Assembly (NCBI RefSeq): GCF_024733555.1
Contig: NZ_JANIOF010000001.1
Coordinates: 909,225 to 973,224, forward strand
DNA: 64,000 nucleotides
DNA from: Paenibacillus sp. SC116
GTDB taxonomy: Bacteria > Bacillota > Bacilli > Paenibacillales > Paenibacillaceae
Direction of reading: 5' to 3'
Positions 21,836 through 31,279 of this stretch are shown piece by piece. How positions within the stretch are numbered: the first letter of the stretch is position 1; every line of letters starts with the position of its first letter. Both the position numbers and the translations under genes were made by a program. The notes beneath the pieces were generated by a model. The model was not told the origin of the DNA and ran no database searches. It saw nothing but the letters and a program-made list of their open reading frames with translations.

Positions 21836-22807
21836 TCAATAACATCTCTTTACATAATATCCTTTACTGGCAGCTTCACGCTCACTCGCAAAAATTTCAA
21901 TATAGGTGGAAGGTGCACAACGTTCTGGATAAGCGACCTTAACATTGTTTTGAATCGAAGCATACCATGAATCACGCTGCAAAATCCGTGAACCTCCCAG
22001 TGCATAGTGATTATACGTAAATGCACCCATCGACATCCCTTGTATGAACGACATAATACTTATATCGTTAATAGTGTTATTCCACTGTTCAGTAGGTATC
22101 GTTGGCATCGTAAAAAGGTACGATACCCCATTACGTCGCGCCCACTCATTGTGCCGATTTATATAGTGTGCAAGTTTTTGTTGAATCGTTTGAATAATCG
22201 TCATCCGCCGGACATCATCAAATCTCACATCATCTTGAAGAAGAGACAGACTTGAGCGTTGCTTCAGCTCATGCTGATAACCACGTATCCATTGACGTGC
22301 TGATGCATCATACACGGTCACATAGCTATCTAATGTAAACGTATATACGTTACCCTGTTGATCCACATAAGAATAAGGCTCTACAGGCTTCCACACATGC
22401 TCAATTCTCTCATCCCCCTGCATTGTCGCATAACGTTCATTTACATAGAAGTAGGCACCATCGTAACCAACTATAGTAATTGCAGGTATGTATAAATATA
22501 GGGCCTGTTGAGCAACCACATCGTCTTCGATATTCAAATTAACGTAAATAGACTGAAGTAAAGTAGTTACCGATTGCTGTTTATTAAGAATTAGCTGCTT
22601 GTTCGATTCATAGGAGTCATCTGTCGCTTTCCAAGTAGCAGTCTCTTTTAATACATGAGCTGCATCATCCACTGCTGTGTTCATCCATCGATTATACTGT
22701 TCTTCTACAATAAGTTTATGGCGATACTCCTTAACTTGCTGTCGATGCGTCCAACTAAATGGAAGTATGATGCATACGAAAAAAATGGCCCACTTAATGA
22801 GTCTCAT
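21836..22807 (-). CDS. Hypothetical protein at the end of the Tad-like operon
   Basis: A protein of 323 residues. An N-terminal membrane segment (WAIFFVCIILPFSWTH) could be an uncleaved anchor. The rest is soluble and Tyr-rich, with two cysteines close to the C-terminus. I recognise no domain. It overlaps the preceding gene by 14 bp and is the last gene of the minus-strand secretion locus, so it probably acts with the pilus-like machinery outside the membrane. A minor pilin or assembly factor is an inference only. Confidence 0.75.
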   Translation of the reverse strand: MRLIKWAIFFVCIILPFSWTHRQQVKEYRHKLIVEEQYNRWMNTAVDDAAHVLKETATWKATDDSYESNKQLILNKQQSVTTLLQSIYVNLNIEDDVVAQQALYLYIPAITIVGYDGAYFYVNERYATMQGDERIEHVWKPVEPYSYVDQQGNVYTFTLDSYVTVYDASARQWIRGYQHELKQRSSLSLLQDDVRFDDVRRMTIIQTIQQKLAHYINRHNEWARRNGVSYLFTMPTIPTEQWNNTINDISIMSFIQGMSMGAFTYNHYALGGSRILQRDSWYASIQNNVKVAYPERCAPSTYIEIFASEREAASKGYYVKRCY

Positions 22808-23345
22808 TCCGCACCATTCCCCCTATCGGTATACTGAAAGCAGCCGCTGGATCTGCATCAAACGTAAGCCAACGAGTCAATCTACTTGAACGAGTTTCAT
22901 CAAGTCTGTTTAATGAAACTTGAAAGTAATCCCCTGCCTTTAAGCGATACAAACGAGATGAGTCAGAAATTCCAACCGATGTGTTAGGAAATAGCTTATT
23001 CATCATATTGTTATGATGTACCAATTGATAGTGCATCATAAATTCATTTTGAAAGGAATTGTGCTGCAACGGATCATTATATACTGGAACATAATGTTTC
23101 TCGTAATGCTCCATCTCAATATCATAAGCGTATCCTGTCCGATGAAGATCTTCCATCAACGAGTTCCACATTTGAGGGGTTATTATCCCTCTATCACGAA
23201 TAGCATCCACATAAGCAGTTGCAACCTTCATAGCAGCTAGTTCACTCATTTCATCATGACGTTGAAACGTATCTCGTAATGGAAAAATAAATAACAACAA
23301 CATGACTAACATAAGAGCAAGCCAGACACGCATAGCATCAACCAT
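22794..23345 (-). CDS. TadE-like small membrane protein, putative minor pilin
   Basis: A protein of 183 residues with a short N-terminus, then the hydrophobic segment VWLALMLVMLLLFIFPLRD and a long extracytoplasmic part rich in His, Met and Tyr. The layout matches TadE/F-type pseudopilins, though no motif is diagnostic. GAGGTGA precedes the ATG. It overlaps the next gene by 14 bp and follows another small one-span protein by 11 bp. Confidence 0.7.
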   Translation of the reverse strand: MVDAMRVWLALMLVMLLLFIFPLRDTFQRHDEMSELAAMKVATAYVDAIRDRGIITPQMWNSLMEDLHRTGYAYDIEMEHYEKHYVPVYNDPLQHNSFQNEFMMHYQLVHHNNMMNKLFPNTSVGISDSSRLYRLKAGDYFQVSLNRLDETRSSRLTRWLTFDADPAAAFSIPIGGMVRNETH

Positions 23346-23356
23346 ATACTCACCTC

Positions 23357-23737
23357 TTATCTGTATTGAATCCGAAGCAAGCGGCCAGATGCATCACGGT
23401 TATGCTCAGGCACATACATTCGATTAACATTTATATAATGAACCGGCATATCCTCGAGATCCGTCTCTGGGATAAAAGAGTAACCATCTACTTCGATGAC
23501 CACATTAGAATCTTTCAAGTGTGTCAACATAGAAACAATATCAGCTCCTTTTATCATAGGTGGAGCAGTGATTTCAAAGTTCTCCTGGATCGTCCGATCT
23601 TGCCTCCTCGCATCTAGCAGCAATGCATTCAACAACCCACCAGAGCTCTGATAGTAATTGACGGCCATACTTAAAGCACCTACAAATATAAGGATAGCGC
23701 AGGAAAAGGCGATAAGTTCTCGAACATTTTCGTTCAT
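23357..23737 (-). CDS. Small single-span protein in Tad-like operon
   Basis: A protein of 126 residues with one N-terminal membrane helix (ELIAFSCAILIFVGALSMAV) followed by about 95 polar residues, including IVSMLTHLKDSNVVIEVDGY. Its size and topology resemble pilin-like or TadE-like proteins. It is in the secretion operon, 55 bp after the preceding small protein. The function is inferred from position only. Confidence 0.7.
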   Translation of the reverse strand: MNENVRELIAFSCAILIFVGALSMAVNYYQSSGGLLNALLLDARRQDRTIQENFEITAPPMIKGADIVSMLTHLKDSNVVIEVDGYSFIPETDLEDMPVHYINVNRMYVPEHNRDASGRLLRIQYR

Positions 23738-23792
23738 ATTGTTTAGTCAACTCCTGCGCATTTATATACATTCATAAACCATTATCCTTCTC

Positions 23793-24263
23793 TTACTGTT
23801 GTTCGAACACAATCGCTCTTGTCACATTAGAAGAGTCTACGATTAATTTTGCAAGAAACTTCCCGCTCGGGTTGACATAAGTGTCTAAAGATTCCTGCAT
23901 AGCCAGTTCAATTTTATCGTTACGAGTAGTATTTGAAATCTTCCCGTCCGCATCAACGTTAGCTCCATAGAACATACCAGCTGTATTCGAAGCCTTGTCC
24001 TTACCTGTTTTTACCCAAATACCAAACTGGTCTTTCTGGTGAAACTTGCGAATCGCATTTATAACTTGAGAGCCACTTACAGTGGTGTTGTCATACACGG
24101 TGAAGGATGCTTTGCTAAGCTCTGTTTGAATAGCTGAAAACTCATTCTGTGCTGTTTTGGTCGCTTCTTGAGCAGATACAAATAACAGGACAACAATAGT
24201 AATTAGAGCAATAGTTAGAAATATTCCTGCGGCTACCTTTAACGCGGATTGAGCATTATTCAT
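23793..24263 (-). CDS. Pilin-like membrane protein (candidate major pilin)
   Basis: A protein of 156 residues. The short N-terminus MNNAQSALKVAAG leads into the helix IFLTIALITIVVLLFVSAQ, then Gln/Glu/Lys-rich and Ser/Thr-rich extracytoplasmic sequence with VYDNTTVSGSQVINAIRKF. The short leader plus hydrophobic helix is like a prepilin, but no canonical Flp cleavage site is clear. It lies 48 bp after the TadB-TadC fusion, where pilins are often found in Tad loci. Confidence 0.7.
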   Translation of the reverse strand: MNNAQSALKVAAGIFLTIALITIVVLLFVSAQEATKTAQNEFSAIQTELSKASFTVYDNTTVSGSQVINAIRKFHQKDQFGIWVKTGKDKASNTAGMFYGANVDADGKISNTTRNDKIELAMQESLDTYVNPSGKFLAKLIVDSSNVTRAIVFEQQ

Positions 24264-24311
24264 TGAACATATCCCCTTTTATAAATAAATTTAAGTTAAA
24301 AACATATTGAA

Positions 24312-26408
24312 TTACATCCTCTGAATTTGACTAAATGAGTGATGCATTTGTTGAGCACTAAGCCAAACTAAAGGAATGACAAGATACAAAAATACAATGG
24401 CATACATAGGAGCAAATCCAAACCACCGCCCCCAAACCGCTTTTGATTCAATTATTTTTTCTTCTTCTTGCTTACGCATATCTTGCTCATACCACCATGA
24501 TTGCTCAGCATCGTCAAATGCTTGCTTGATCGGAATTTGATCGAATCCTAGTTCCAGCTGATCAATGAAACGTACAAAATCAGGGTATGGTATATCCTCT
24601 CTCAATTGCTGTAATGATTGCTCAGGCCCACTATCCCAATGAAGCAAACATCGATGAATAGCTTCTTTGCAGCAAACAGAGCTTCGCATCATCCAATCGA
24701 GCATCTGCTCAGAGGTCATACGCTCAAACGCACGTAGCAGAAGTGCTAAAGAATAGAAATGGCTTAATTCTAAACGTATTTCCATATTCCGTAGTCTCTT
24801 TTTAAAAAGCATCATACCCAAGGGGGTATAGTACGCTAAAGCACTTAGCGCAAAAGCCACCAACAGCTCCCACCACCATAGCAAGCCTATCTCCTGCTCG
24901 TAAGCCAGATTAAGCAAATGTTTGCTTAATTGCGCCACTCGCTCCTGCGACCAGTCCGGATATATTACTGAAGCTTGCTCTTGAATGAATAGTTCTTGTT
25001 CTACACGATTCGAACTTATTGATAGAACATCACTCACCCATTTCTTATGTAGCTCGGCCTGTTCAGTGTTCCATTCAGAGTTTATGGACTGGCTATAAGA
25101 AGAGCCGTCCCATTGTACAGTGCTTTTTGCATCCCCTCTTGGAAGTACTCCCCAGAGGGGAGAAAGTGACTGCTGTTGCTGTATAACGATATGGATAATA
25201 ATTGCCAAACTAATCGATAACAGCATTGTTGCAGTCGCATAAACTAATCTTTTCGCATACCATCGCTCTAGAGATAACGACTCATTGGCATCCTTAAGTA
25301 GATATGCGTTTGCACTTAATCGTGATGAAGATATACCTCTCATCCAGCGGTATACAATGGAGCGTACGAACTTTAAACGTAAAATATCGATATGCTTTCT
25401 AGCCTCTTCGATTTTAGATTTTTCAGCGATGCTTTTTCTCCATTGAAGCTGCTCTAATAACCAGTGACTTACAATAACAGTCAAAAGGACAACCACTTGT
25501 ACATACCATCCAATCCTACTATCGTAGAACTGCGCCATATCAGGAAAATAGGCTCTCCCCCATTGTTCGATAGGATTCGCAAACAAGATTGGAATGACAG
25601 CAATAATTTTCAATCCCTTTAAGAAAGTATCCAGCCTCATTCGCATTAGATGTTCTGACTGCATATCACGAATCATCATCGACAACCCCTGTAAAAATGA
25701 GGAGCGATTATCCTCTTTAGGGTCTCCATACTCCGTTACTAATCGAGCTAGTCGTGCAAATAAGCGATAATGACGATTTGGAGCTGCATCATCATACTTC
25801 ACAAGGGCTTCATCCGTGTCATACTCATATATACAAGCTAGTAATCTTATCAGATGAGGCCTTATTAAGGGTGAAGAACGTTCCAGCGCTTCTTCAACAG
25901 CGAGTTCGACCATTTGATGACGCTGGTAAGCATGTCTAATTGTAGAAAAAGCTTGCGCAGATTGGCTAAGTACCTTTAACTCGGCTTGCTGAGCAAACAT
26001 CTGTATACATAGATCATCAGCTACGCGAAGAACGAGTATAAGCATGAGTAGGGAAATCCAATCTTGTTTAAAACTAATAAATACGAGTAAAATTCCACTC
26101 AGAACAATGATGATGGCCCATATTACTACAGCAACCTTCTCTCGTAACAATCGTTCATCATACCCGTATATCACTAATAACTGCTGATAAATTTTTGCTC
26201 GCTTATGCTTTAATCCAATTAATCGGCCGAACCAATAGTAGCTGCGCTGTAAAAATATTTTAATTAAATTTGTCTTTTGGTTTCTGCTCTTAAAAACGAG
26301 TTGATTCATCCATGGCTGACGCATCATACGCTGGGATAACTTCCATAGTAGTAGGCCAATAAGCGCGAAAACAATTGCTACTAACAGTAACGAATTAAGC
26401 GACAACAT
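24312..26408 (-). CDS. TadB-TadC fusion, inner-membrane platform protein
   Basis: A protein of 698 residues, about twice the length of TadB or TadC. There are two T2SSF-like halves. The first has an N-terminal span (LLLVAIVFALIGLLLWKL), paired spans near residues 90-125, and a cytoplasmic loop with AFSTIRHAYQR. The second, from about residue 510, repeats the arrangement (LELSHFYSLALLLRAFERM then YAIVFLYLVIPLVWLSA at the end). In Tad systems TadB and TadC are separate genes that form the assembly platform, so the fusion is notable. It overlaps the ATPase gene by 14 bp. Confidence 0.85.
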   Translation of the reverse strand: MLSLNSLLLVAIVFALIGLLLWKLSQRMMRQPWMNQLVFKSRNQKTNLIKIFLQRSYYWFGRLIGLKHKRAKIYQQLLVIYGYDERLLREKVAVVIWAIIIVLSGILLVFISFKQDWISLLMLILVLRVADDLCIQMFAQQAELKVLSQSAQAFSTIRHAYQRHQMVELAVEEALERSSPLIRPHLIRLLACIYEYDTDEALVKYDDAAPNRHYRLFARLARLVTEYGDPKEDNRSSFLQGLSMMIRDMQSEHLMRMRLDTFLKGLKIIAVIPILFANPIEQWGRAYFPDMAQFYDSRIGWYVQVVVLLTVIVSHWLLEQLQWRKSIAEKSKIEEARKHIDILRLKFVRSIVYRWMRGISSSRLSANAYLLKDANESLSLERWYAKRLVYATATMLLSISLAIIIHIVIQQQQSLSPLWGVLPRGDAKSTVQWDGSSYSQSINSEWNTEQAELHKKWVSDVLSISSNRVEQELFIQEQASVIYPDWSQERVAQLSKHLLNLAYEQEIGLLWWWELLVAFALSALAYYTPLGMMLFKKRLRNMEIRLELSHFYSLALLLRAFERMTSEQMLDWMMRSSVCCKEAIHRCLLHWDSGPEQSLQQLREDIPYPDFVRFIDQLELGFDQIPIKQAFDDAEQSWWYEQDMRKQEEEKIIESKAVWGRWFGFAPMYAIVFLYLVIPLVWLSAQQMHHSFSQIQRM

Positions 26409-28347
26409 ACTCCCTCCTCGATGCTATCCATTCTCTAAATGACTCTTGATCACAGTCTGTCATCTGCGATAGCATCGCCTGTACATGTACGTCAGATATT
26501 TCATTTACCCAAACATATCTGCCATTTTGAAACTCAATAATGTTTTTGTATGTATAAGAGCTGCTGTTAATTTGATCATCATAATACTGAATAGCTGCAT
26601 TTCTGTAATCCATCCAAGAATTTGGCGACGGAATTGACACGTCCTGTTGATTATTATCCTCCCTGACTGACTGTGCCTTGTATGATTGAATGCCTTTTGT
26701 CATTTCTGAGGGAACACATTCTGTAATCCGTTCAACATAACGCATCCCATTCGCATTTCTACTTAAATGGATATTAAAATGTATGACTTGCACAACCTGT
26801 TGCTCTGCAATACGTTCATTATGAAACATTCCGGTCTTCAACAAGGAATTGCGCAAGGCACCAATTAAATCGGGAAATGTCTTAGCATGGTGTGTAAATA
26901 TTGTAAATAGACTCGCCACTTGCGCCATTTGAATCATCCATGCTGCTACTGGATCAGTCGCCACTTCTCCGAGAATGTGAACAACTCCATCTGTCTTCTT
27001 TTGTACATCCAAACCTGATTGTCCCGAAATACTTTCTGTTTCCCTCAGTGTTAAAATATTTCGATGTGGATATAGCTGCCTTAAATGAAGCTCAAATGCC
27101 TGCTCCTGAACTCTCAAAGGATAAAAAGCGTAGATGGATTGAACTAATGCCATTAAAAGTGTTGTTTTGCCAGACCCTTGAGCGCCAGTAACAGCAGTAA
27201 TACGGGCTCCTTTCATCAAAAATTGGAGCAGACGAATTACATCTGCAGCACCATTAGCTGTAATAAGACGCGATAACGAAGGTTGTTCTCTCTCAAACTT
27301 ACGCACAAAGAATGCCCAAGACTCTGAAAATGGCGGTCGCATAACAACTACGCGGGAACCATCTTTCATGTCATTAACACGATAACCATCCACTTCTGTC
27401 AACGGCCCTGGTGCGCCATGTTTGTAAATGGTTTGACATACACGCTTCAACTCTCTTTCACTCTCGAAGCTAAGAAATCCGAGACGTATAGACTTACCTT
27501 GATAAAACATCCATACACTGTCATAAGAGCGTGGAATTTTTAAAGCTTGAGCAACACCTCTAGGAGCTCCATAATGAGAGCCCGCAGATGAGCCAGTAGA
27601 CATGAGCGGAGCAGCTTGGATCAAGCCATTCACTCCTCCTGATACCCCTTCAATTCTCATATCACGCAATTCATCGATAACAGACAGCCCTTTATATCGC
27701 TCATAGATACGTTGAGCAATAATCCTAATCCGCTCTTCATGCTTCACAACCGGACGTTCTTGGCGATAAGCCTGACTTATATCATCCTCGTCTATGGCAT
27801 AGCTTTGCTCCTTTTCTCCTTCTGTACCAGGCAAATCCTTAATTTGCTCCCAACCGTAACGCTGTACAAGCTCATGCATAGCTTCTAGGCCATATCGTTG
27901 GAAATAAATATATAGTAAAATATCGAACTTATCTTTCGCCGAAAGCTGAATGGGATCATCAAATGGGACAAGCATCTTCCAACAGTCATTGGAAGGTTTC
28001 AAAAATGGTCGTATAATCTCTACAATAATGTCCTTCACATATTCCTTTTGTAAGCGATCCCCGCTATGACAAGAGCGCAATGATTGTCTGATCATAGATC
28101 TCCTCATTAGCTCCCTACGATATGTCTCGTCATTTGAGAAGTGATCCAAATAAGGATCAGATGTCCATTTTTGAAGTTGATCACGAACGATTTGATCGAT
28201 CTCCTCCCAATTCAGTGCAGATGGCGCAGTTGCTTCCTTGCTAGATTCTTTTTTTACACGAAGCCTATACAGCATCCATATCACAAGAAGCAACACAACA
28301 CCAGACGACATCAATAACTGTATAGAGTAATCACTTATCCATTCCAT
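26395..28347 (-). CDS. CpaF/TadA-like secretion ATPase with N-terminal membrane helix
   Basis: A protein of 650 residues. The Walker A motif is intact (ITAVTGAQGSGKTTLLMAL, near residue 390). It is followed by VVHILGEVATDPVA in the Walker B position and a HHAKTFPDLI segment matching the His box. The N-terminus carries a hydrophobic stretch (IQLLMSSGVVLLLVIWMLYR) absent from typical CpaF ATPases. There is also a long region of about 200 residues before the catalytic core, with a Gly/Ser-rich loop. It powers pilus assembly or secretion. It overlaps neighbours on both sides by 13-14 bp, indicating tight coupling. Confidence 0.9.
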   Translation of the reverse strand: MEWISDYSIQLLMSSGVVLLLVIWMLYRLRVKKESSKEATAPSALNWEEIDQIVRDQLQKWTSDPYLDHFSNDETYRRELMRRSMIRQSLRSCHSGDRLQKEYVKDIIVEIIRPFLKPSNDCWKMLVPFDDPIQLSAKDKFDILLYIYFQRYGLEAMHELVQRYGWEQIKDLPGTEGEKEQSYAIDEDDISQAYRQERPVVKHEERIRIIAQRIYERYKGLSVIDELRDMRIEGVSGGVNGLIQAAPLMSTGSSAGSHYGAPRGVAQALKIPRSYDSVWMFYQGKSIRLGFLSFESERELKRVCQTIYKHGAPGPLTEVDGYRVNDMKDGSRVVVMRPPFSESWAFFVRKFEREQPSLSRLITANGAADVIRLLQFLMKGARITAVTGAQGSGKTTLLMALVQSIYAFYPLRVQEQAFELHLRQLYPHRNILTLRETESISGQSGLDVQKKTDGVVHILGEVATDPVAAWMIQMAQVASLFTIFTHHAKTFPDLIGALRNSLLKTGMFHNERIAEQQVVQVIHFNIHLSRNANGMRYVERITECVPSEMTKGIQSYKAQSVREDNNQQDVSIPSPNSWMDYRNAAIQYYDDQINSSSYTYKNIIEFQNGRYVWVNEISDVHVQAMLSQMTDCDQESFREWIASRREYVVA

Positions 28348-29258
28348 CTTCTTCCCCCTTCATTTGCTTTGCGATTAGGGAGAACTGCCTCCAATAATAA
28401 TTGTTCTGCCAGCTGATCAACATAATTTAGCAACCTTGAAGCTCCATGCTTGTTATTACGATACTGCTGCTGCAGGACGTAATGGACAAGATGGCCCTCA
28501 TTCGCGTAATGTCTTAGCTGTGCATCGTATGGAACCGCATAAATCAACATCCCTCGCATATGCTTTTTAAGGTTGGCTAGATTTAAATGCGCCTCAGGAT
28601 CATAAGAAGATACAACCCAAATCTTCTTTTGCTCGAGCCCACTATTTCCATGACGGTACTTGGGATCACGCCATAAATTCACATCTCTAAGATCCTGAGT
28701 AAATAACGTAATGGTTCCAGCACTATAGACTTGCTCAGGGTCGTGCATTCCCATCTCTCTATCACTTTGCGCTTCTAATTCGGCGGCCTGCCTTGGAAGT
28801 GGCCGGTTCCAATCCCAAAGAACGATATCATAGGCATTAGCGGAATACTGCATAAGAGTACGCACGTCACGTACTGAGCCGAATCGTTCATTCGTTATTC
28901 CTCGTTGAGCCATATTCTCACAACTATCTACTATGCGAAGTACGTCTAGCCCAGGAATTATTGGAGAGGTACAAGCCACAAACATAGGTATATCCATCAA
29001 TTCATTTTGAACGAGTCTTTTATATTCACCCCAACCATCCGGCACTGATAATTGAGTTAGCCTCCCATCACTACTTCCTGTATGCATAGAAGAGCGAATG
29101 AAATATTCAAGTCCATCATCCTCGTCATCTTGGTGAATAAGCAACACCTTAAGTCCAAAACGTGTAACTAACTCTATTCCCAGCAGCACCGTCGTTAACG
29201 ATGATCCTAGCGCCCGTCGCGAACCGTTTTTTATTAACCAATGTTTACATGGCTTCAT
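28335..29258 (-). CDS. CpaE-like protein with degenerate P-loop
   Basis: A protein of 307 residues with a MinD/ParA-like layout. It begins with a hydrophilic start and KNGSRRALGSSLTTVLLGIE, which occupies the place of the KGGxGKT loop but lacks the lysines. This is followed by LKVLLIHQDDEDD, YDIVLWDWNRPLP and KKIWVVSSYDPEAHLN. A nucleotide-binding role is doubtful. CpaE proteins help localise Tad systems. AAAGGGCG precedes the ATG, and the gene overlaps the upstream gene by 14 bp. Confidence 0.7.
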   Translation of the reverse strand: MKPCKHWLIKNGSRRALGSSLTTVLLGIELVTRFGLKVLLIHQDDEDDGLEYFIRSSMHTGSSDGRLTQLSVPDGWGEYKRLVQNELMDIPMFVACTSPIIPGLDVLRIVDSCENMAQRGITNERFGSVRDVRTLMQYSANAYDIVLWDWNRPLPRQAAELEAQSDREMGMHDPEQVYSAGTITLFTQDLRDVNLWRDPKYRHGNSGLEQKKIWVVSSYDPEAHLNLANLKKHMRGMLIYAVPYDAQLRHYANEGHLVHYVLQQQYRNNKHGASRLLNYVDQLAEQLLLEAVLPNRKANEGGRRWNG

Positions 29259-29979
29259 GCCACCATCGCCCTTTCTTATCGCTTCGCAGCAGTTTTCGCC
29301 AGTTACGATCAGATATTGGCCCGCAACTGCGTTCTAACCATATGCGCCATACAGAACGTGCTGTTTTCGTGTACTTGGACAAATCTGTCCTCTCATGCAC
29401 TTCGTTATAGAGGTATGCTGCCCAGTTTTCTTCGTCAAAAGGTATAAACGTGGCTTCTTCTTTAGGAGTGACATATATAGATTGCAAGTGTTCCATGATA
29501 TAAGCGACTTCTTTAGCGTTATCCACTGTATTTAAAATAAGTAGTCGCAGTTCACGATTTAAATCTACTTCATGAAGTAGGCGGAATGACTTTATCCATT
29601 CCATATTGCGTTGGATGGCATAGGACTCTACCGTTTGTACCATGACACGTTCACGAGCACTCATAAAGGTAGTGGCATCGCAGAATGTAAGTCTATCCGT
29701 ATCTATTAATATGTCATCATATGAATCAAGATCAATTTCCTGCTGTCTGCTAATCTGAATCAATTCTTCCCAATGAAGTATGCCCGATATAGTGTCCATT
29801 CCGTTCCAATGACACCATTTCTCCTTATTAATCCAAGTTTGATTTCGATAAGTTAGCCATGGCATGTTCATCGCATCAACCAGGAGCACACGTCTTCCAG
29901 CTCGTGTAAGTAGAGTGGCTAATCCAACTACAAAATCTTGCTTACTACACGAACCTATGAAAAAGCTAATATTAGACAT
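29245..29979 (-). CDS. CpaE-like protein, second copy, degenerate P-loop
   Basis: A protein of 244 residues. ISFFIGSCSKQDFVVGLATLL stands where a P-loop would be, with no Gly-Lys-Thr. RRVLLVDAMNMPW and YDDILIDTDRL correspond to the Walker A-prime and Walker B strands of MinD-like ATPases. The C-terminus is basic and Trp-rich. AGGGGTGATT precedes the ATG. The protein is probably cytosolic and may bind the ATPase complex. It lies between the CpaB-like protein and the first CpaE-like protein. Confidence 0.65.
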   Translation of the reverse strand: MSNISFFIGSCSKQDFVVGLATLLTRAGRRVLLVDAMNMPWLTYRNQTWINKEKWCHWNGMDTISGILHWEELIQISRQQEIDLDSYDDILIDTDRLTFCDATTFMSARERVMVQTVESYAIQRNMEWIKSFRLLHEVDLNRELRLLILNTVDNAKEVAYIMEHLQSIYVTPKEEATFIPFDEENWAAYLYNEVHERTDLSKYTKTARSVWRIWLERSCGPISDRNWRKLLRSDKKGRWWHEAM

Positions 29980-29997
29980 CTATAATCACCCCTTGAT

Positions 29998-31242
29998 TCA
30001 CGGTGTAACCGGCAAGTTGGAGTTGAATCTCTCATTCTGATATCCTTCATCTTCAACCAATTCTTTATATGTCGAGGTATTGCTTTGATTGACAACTGGA
30101 GTCGTGTAGTTGCTGGTTGAATCAACACCATTCATTGACTTTACAGGAAGTTCATTTTGCTCAACTCCTACTTGGTTATTTGAAGGATGTTGATTATGTA
30201 AACCCTGCTTCTCTGCCTGCTGTCCTTGTTGATGCAGCTCCGTCTGCTCCCCCTGTTCTGCAGGAGTAGGTTGTCCAACAAATGGAGCTTCACGGTTCGG
30301 AGACTTACTTTGTCCAGTAAAAGGAGATAAGGTTGAGGTGCCGACTCCGTTACCGCCACTTGATACTGCTGTGCTATTTGTTCCGAAAGTTGAAGCAATT
30401 GCTCTTGAATCTGTGATCATACTAGTACCTGATTGGGATTGGCTATGCTTAACTAAGTCTCCCTCCAAACGCTTTCTTGCTTGTGCTGACATTACGATGT
30501 TCGCATCCTTGATCAAATTCGGATTATTGTTTATTAATTGTGTTACATGTTGATTTACTGGATAATTAACGATTGCTCGCTCCTGTACATAGGCATCGAC
30601 ATAGCGAACAGCGTATATTTGACCTCCGTTCAAGTAAGCATCCACACAAGCGCTGGACATTGTCAACAATTCATGCTCTGACATATGAACCCAAATAGTC
30701 GTACCTTGAATACGTTGTACTTTCTTATGAGACAGGACGACATAGTCTTGTCCATCAGGGTAGCGAATCCGTACATCAATCACCTGATTGGATTCAAGTG
30801 CGAGCGGCAACTGAATTACTGCGGTTTCAATCCAGCGGATATCTTGACCAATCGTTTCTTCACTGCCAACCATAGAATCTATTAAAGGAATATTAGCCTC
30901 TAAGTCTATTTTTGCAATGCTTCCTTTCAAATCTTTAGGTTCGAGCACATGCTTCGGAATTAACCTTTTTGGCAACTCTATTTGTCTTAAATCCGATGCA
31001 TGCAATCTTGAACCTGCAACTTTGGATTTTGCAAGTACCCAGACTTGCTGTTTTTCTTCTTTCCCGTGTCCCTGAATGATTTGTTCACTTAACTGAGCTT
31101 TCTGAATCCAATCCTGTCTTTCTATGTGCCATTTACGTTCAATCCACAGAATATAACCTCCACTAGCTGTGGCCATGATGGAAGCTGTGACTACTACACT
31201 AATTGCGACCTGTTTCGTTCGCCTTGACCATCTGCCAATCAA
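29998..31242 (-). CDS. CpaB/RcpC-like SAF-domain pilus protein
   Basis: A protein of 414 residues with an N-terminal membrane helix (AISVVVTASIMATASGGYIL) and an extracytoplasmic SAF domain of about 70 residues (VWVLAKSKVAGSRLHASDL, ending KDLKGSIAKIDLEANIPL). This is followed by a beta-rich region and then a long Ser/Gln/Asn-rich tail. The domain order matches CpaB/RcpC, which sits between pilus and wall. I chose a TTG start at 31242 because AAAGGGGG lies 7 nt upstream; an ATG at 31323 would overlap the kinase gene by 44 bp and lacks a good site. Confidence in the function is moderate. Confidence 0.82.
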   Translation of the reverse strand: MIGRWSRRTKQVAISVVVTASIMATASGGYILWIERKWHIERQDWIQKAQLSEQIIQGHGKEEKQQVWVLAKSKVAGSRLHASDLRQIELPKRLIPKHVLEPKDLKGSIAKIDLEANIPLIDSMVGSEETIGQDIRWIETAVIQLPLALESNQVIDVRIRYPDGQDYVVLSHKKVQRIQGTTIWVHMSEHELLTMSSACVDAYLNGGQIYAVRYVDAYVQERAIVNYPVNQHVTQLINNNPNLIKDANIVMSAQARKRLEGDLVKHSQSQSGTSMITDSRAIASTFGTNSTAVSSGGNGVGTSTLSPFTGQSKSPNREAPFVGQPTPAEQGEQTELHQQGQQAEKQGLHNQHPSNNQVGVEQNELPVKSMNGVDSTSNYTTPVVNQSNTSTYKELVEDEGYQNERFNSNLPVTP

Positions 31243-31279
31243 GCAAGAACCCCCTTTCAATGAATCCCCAATTAATCTT

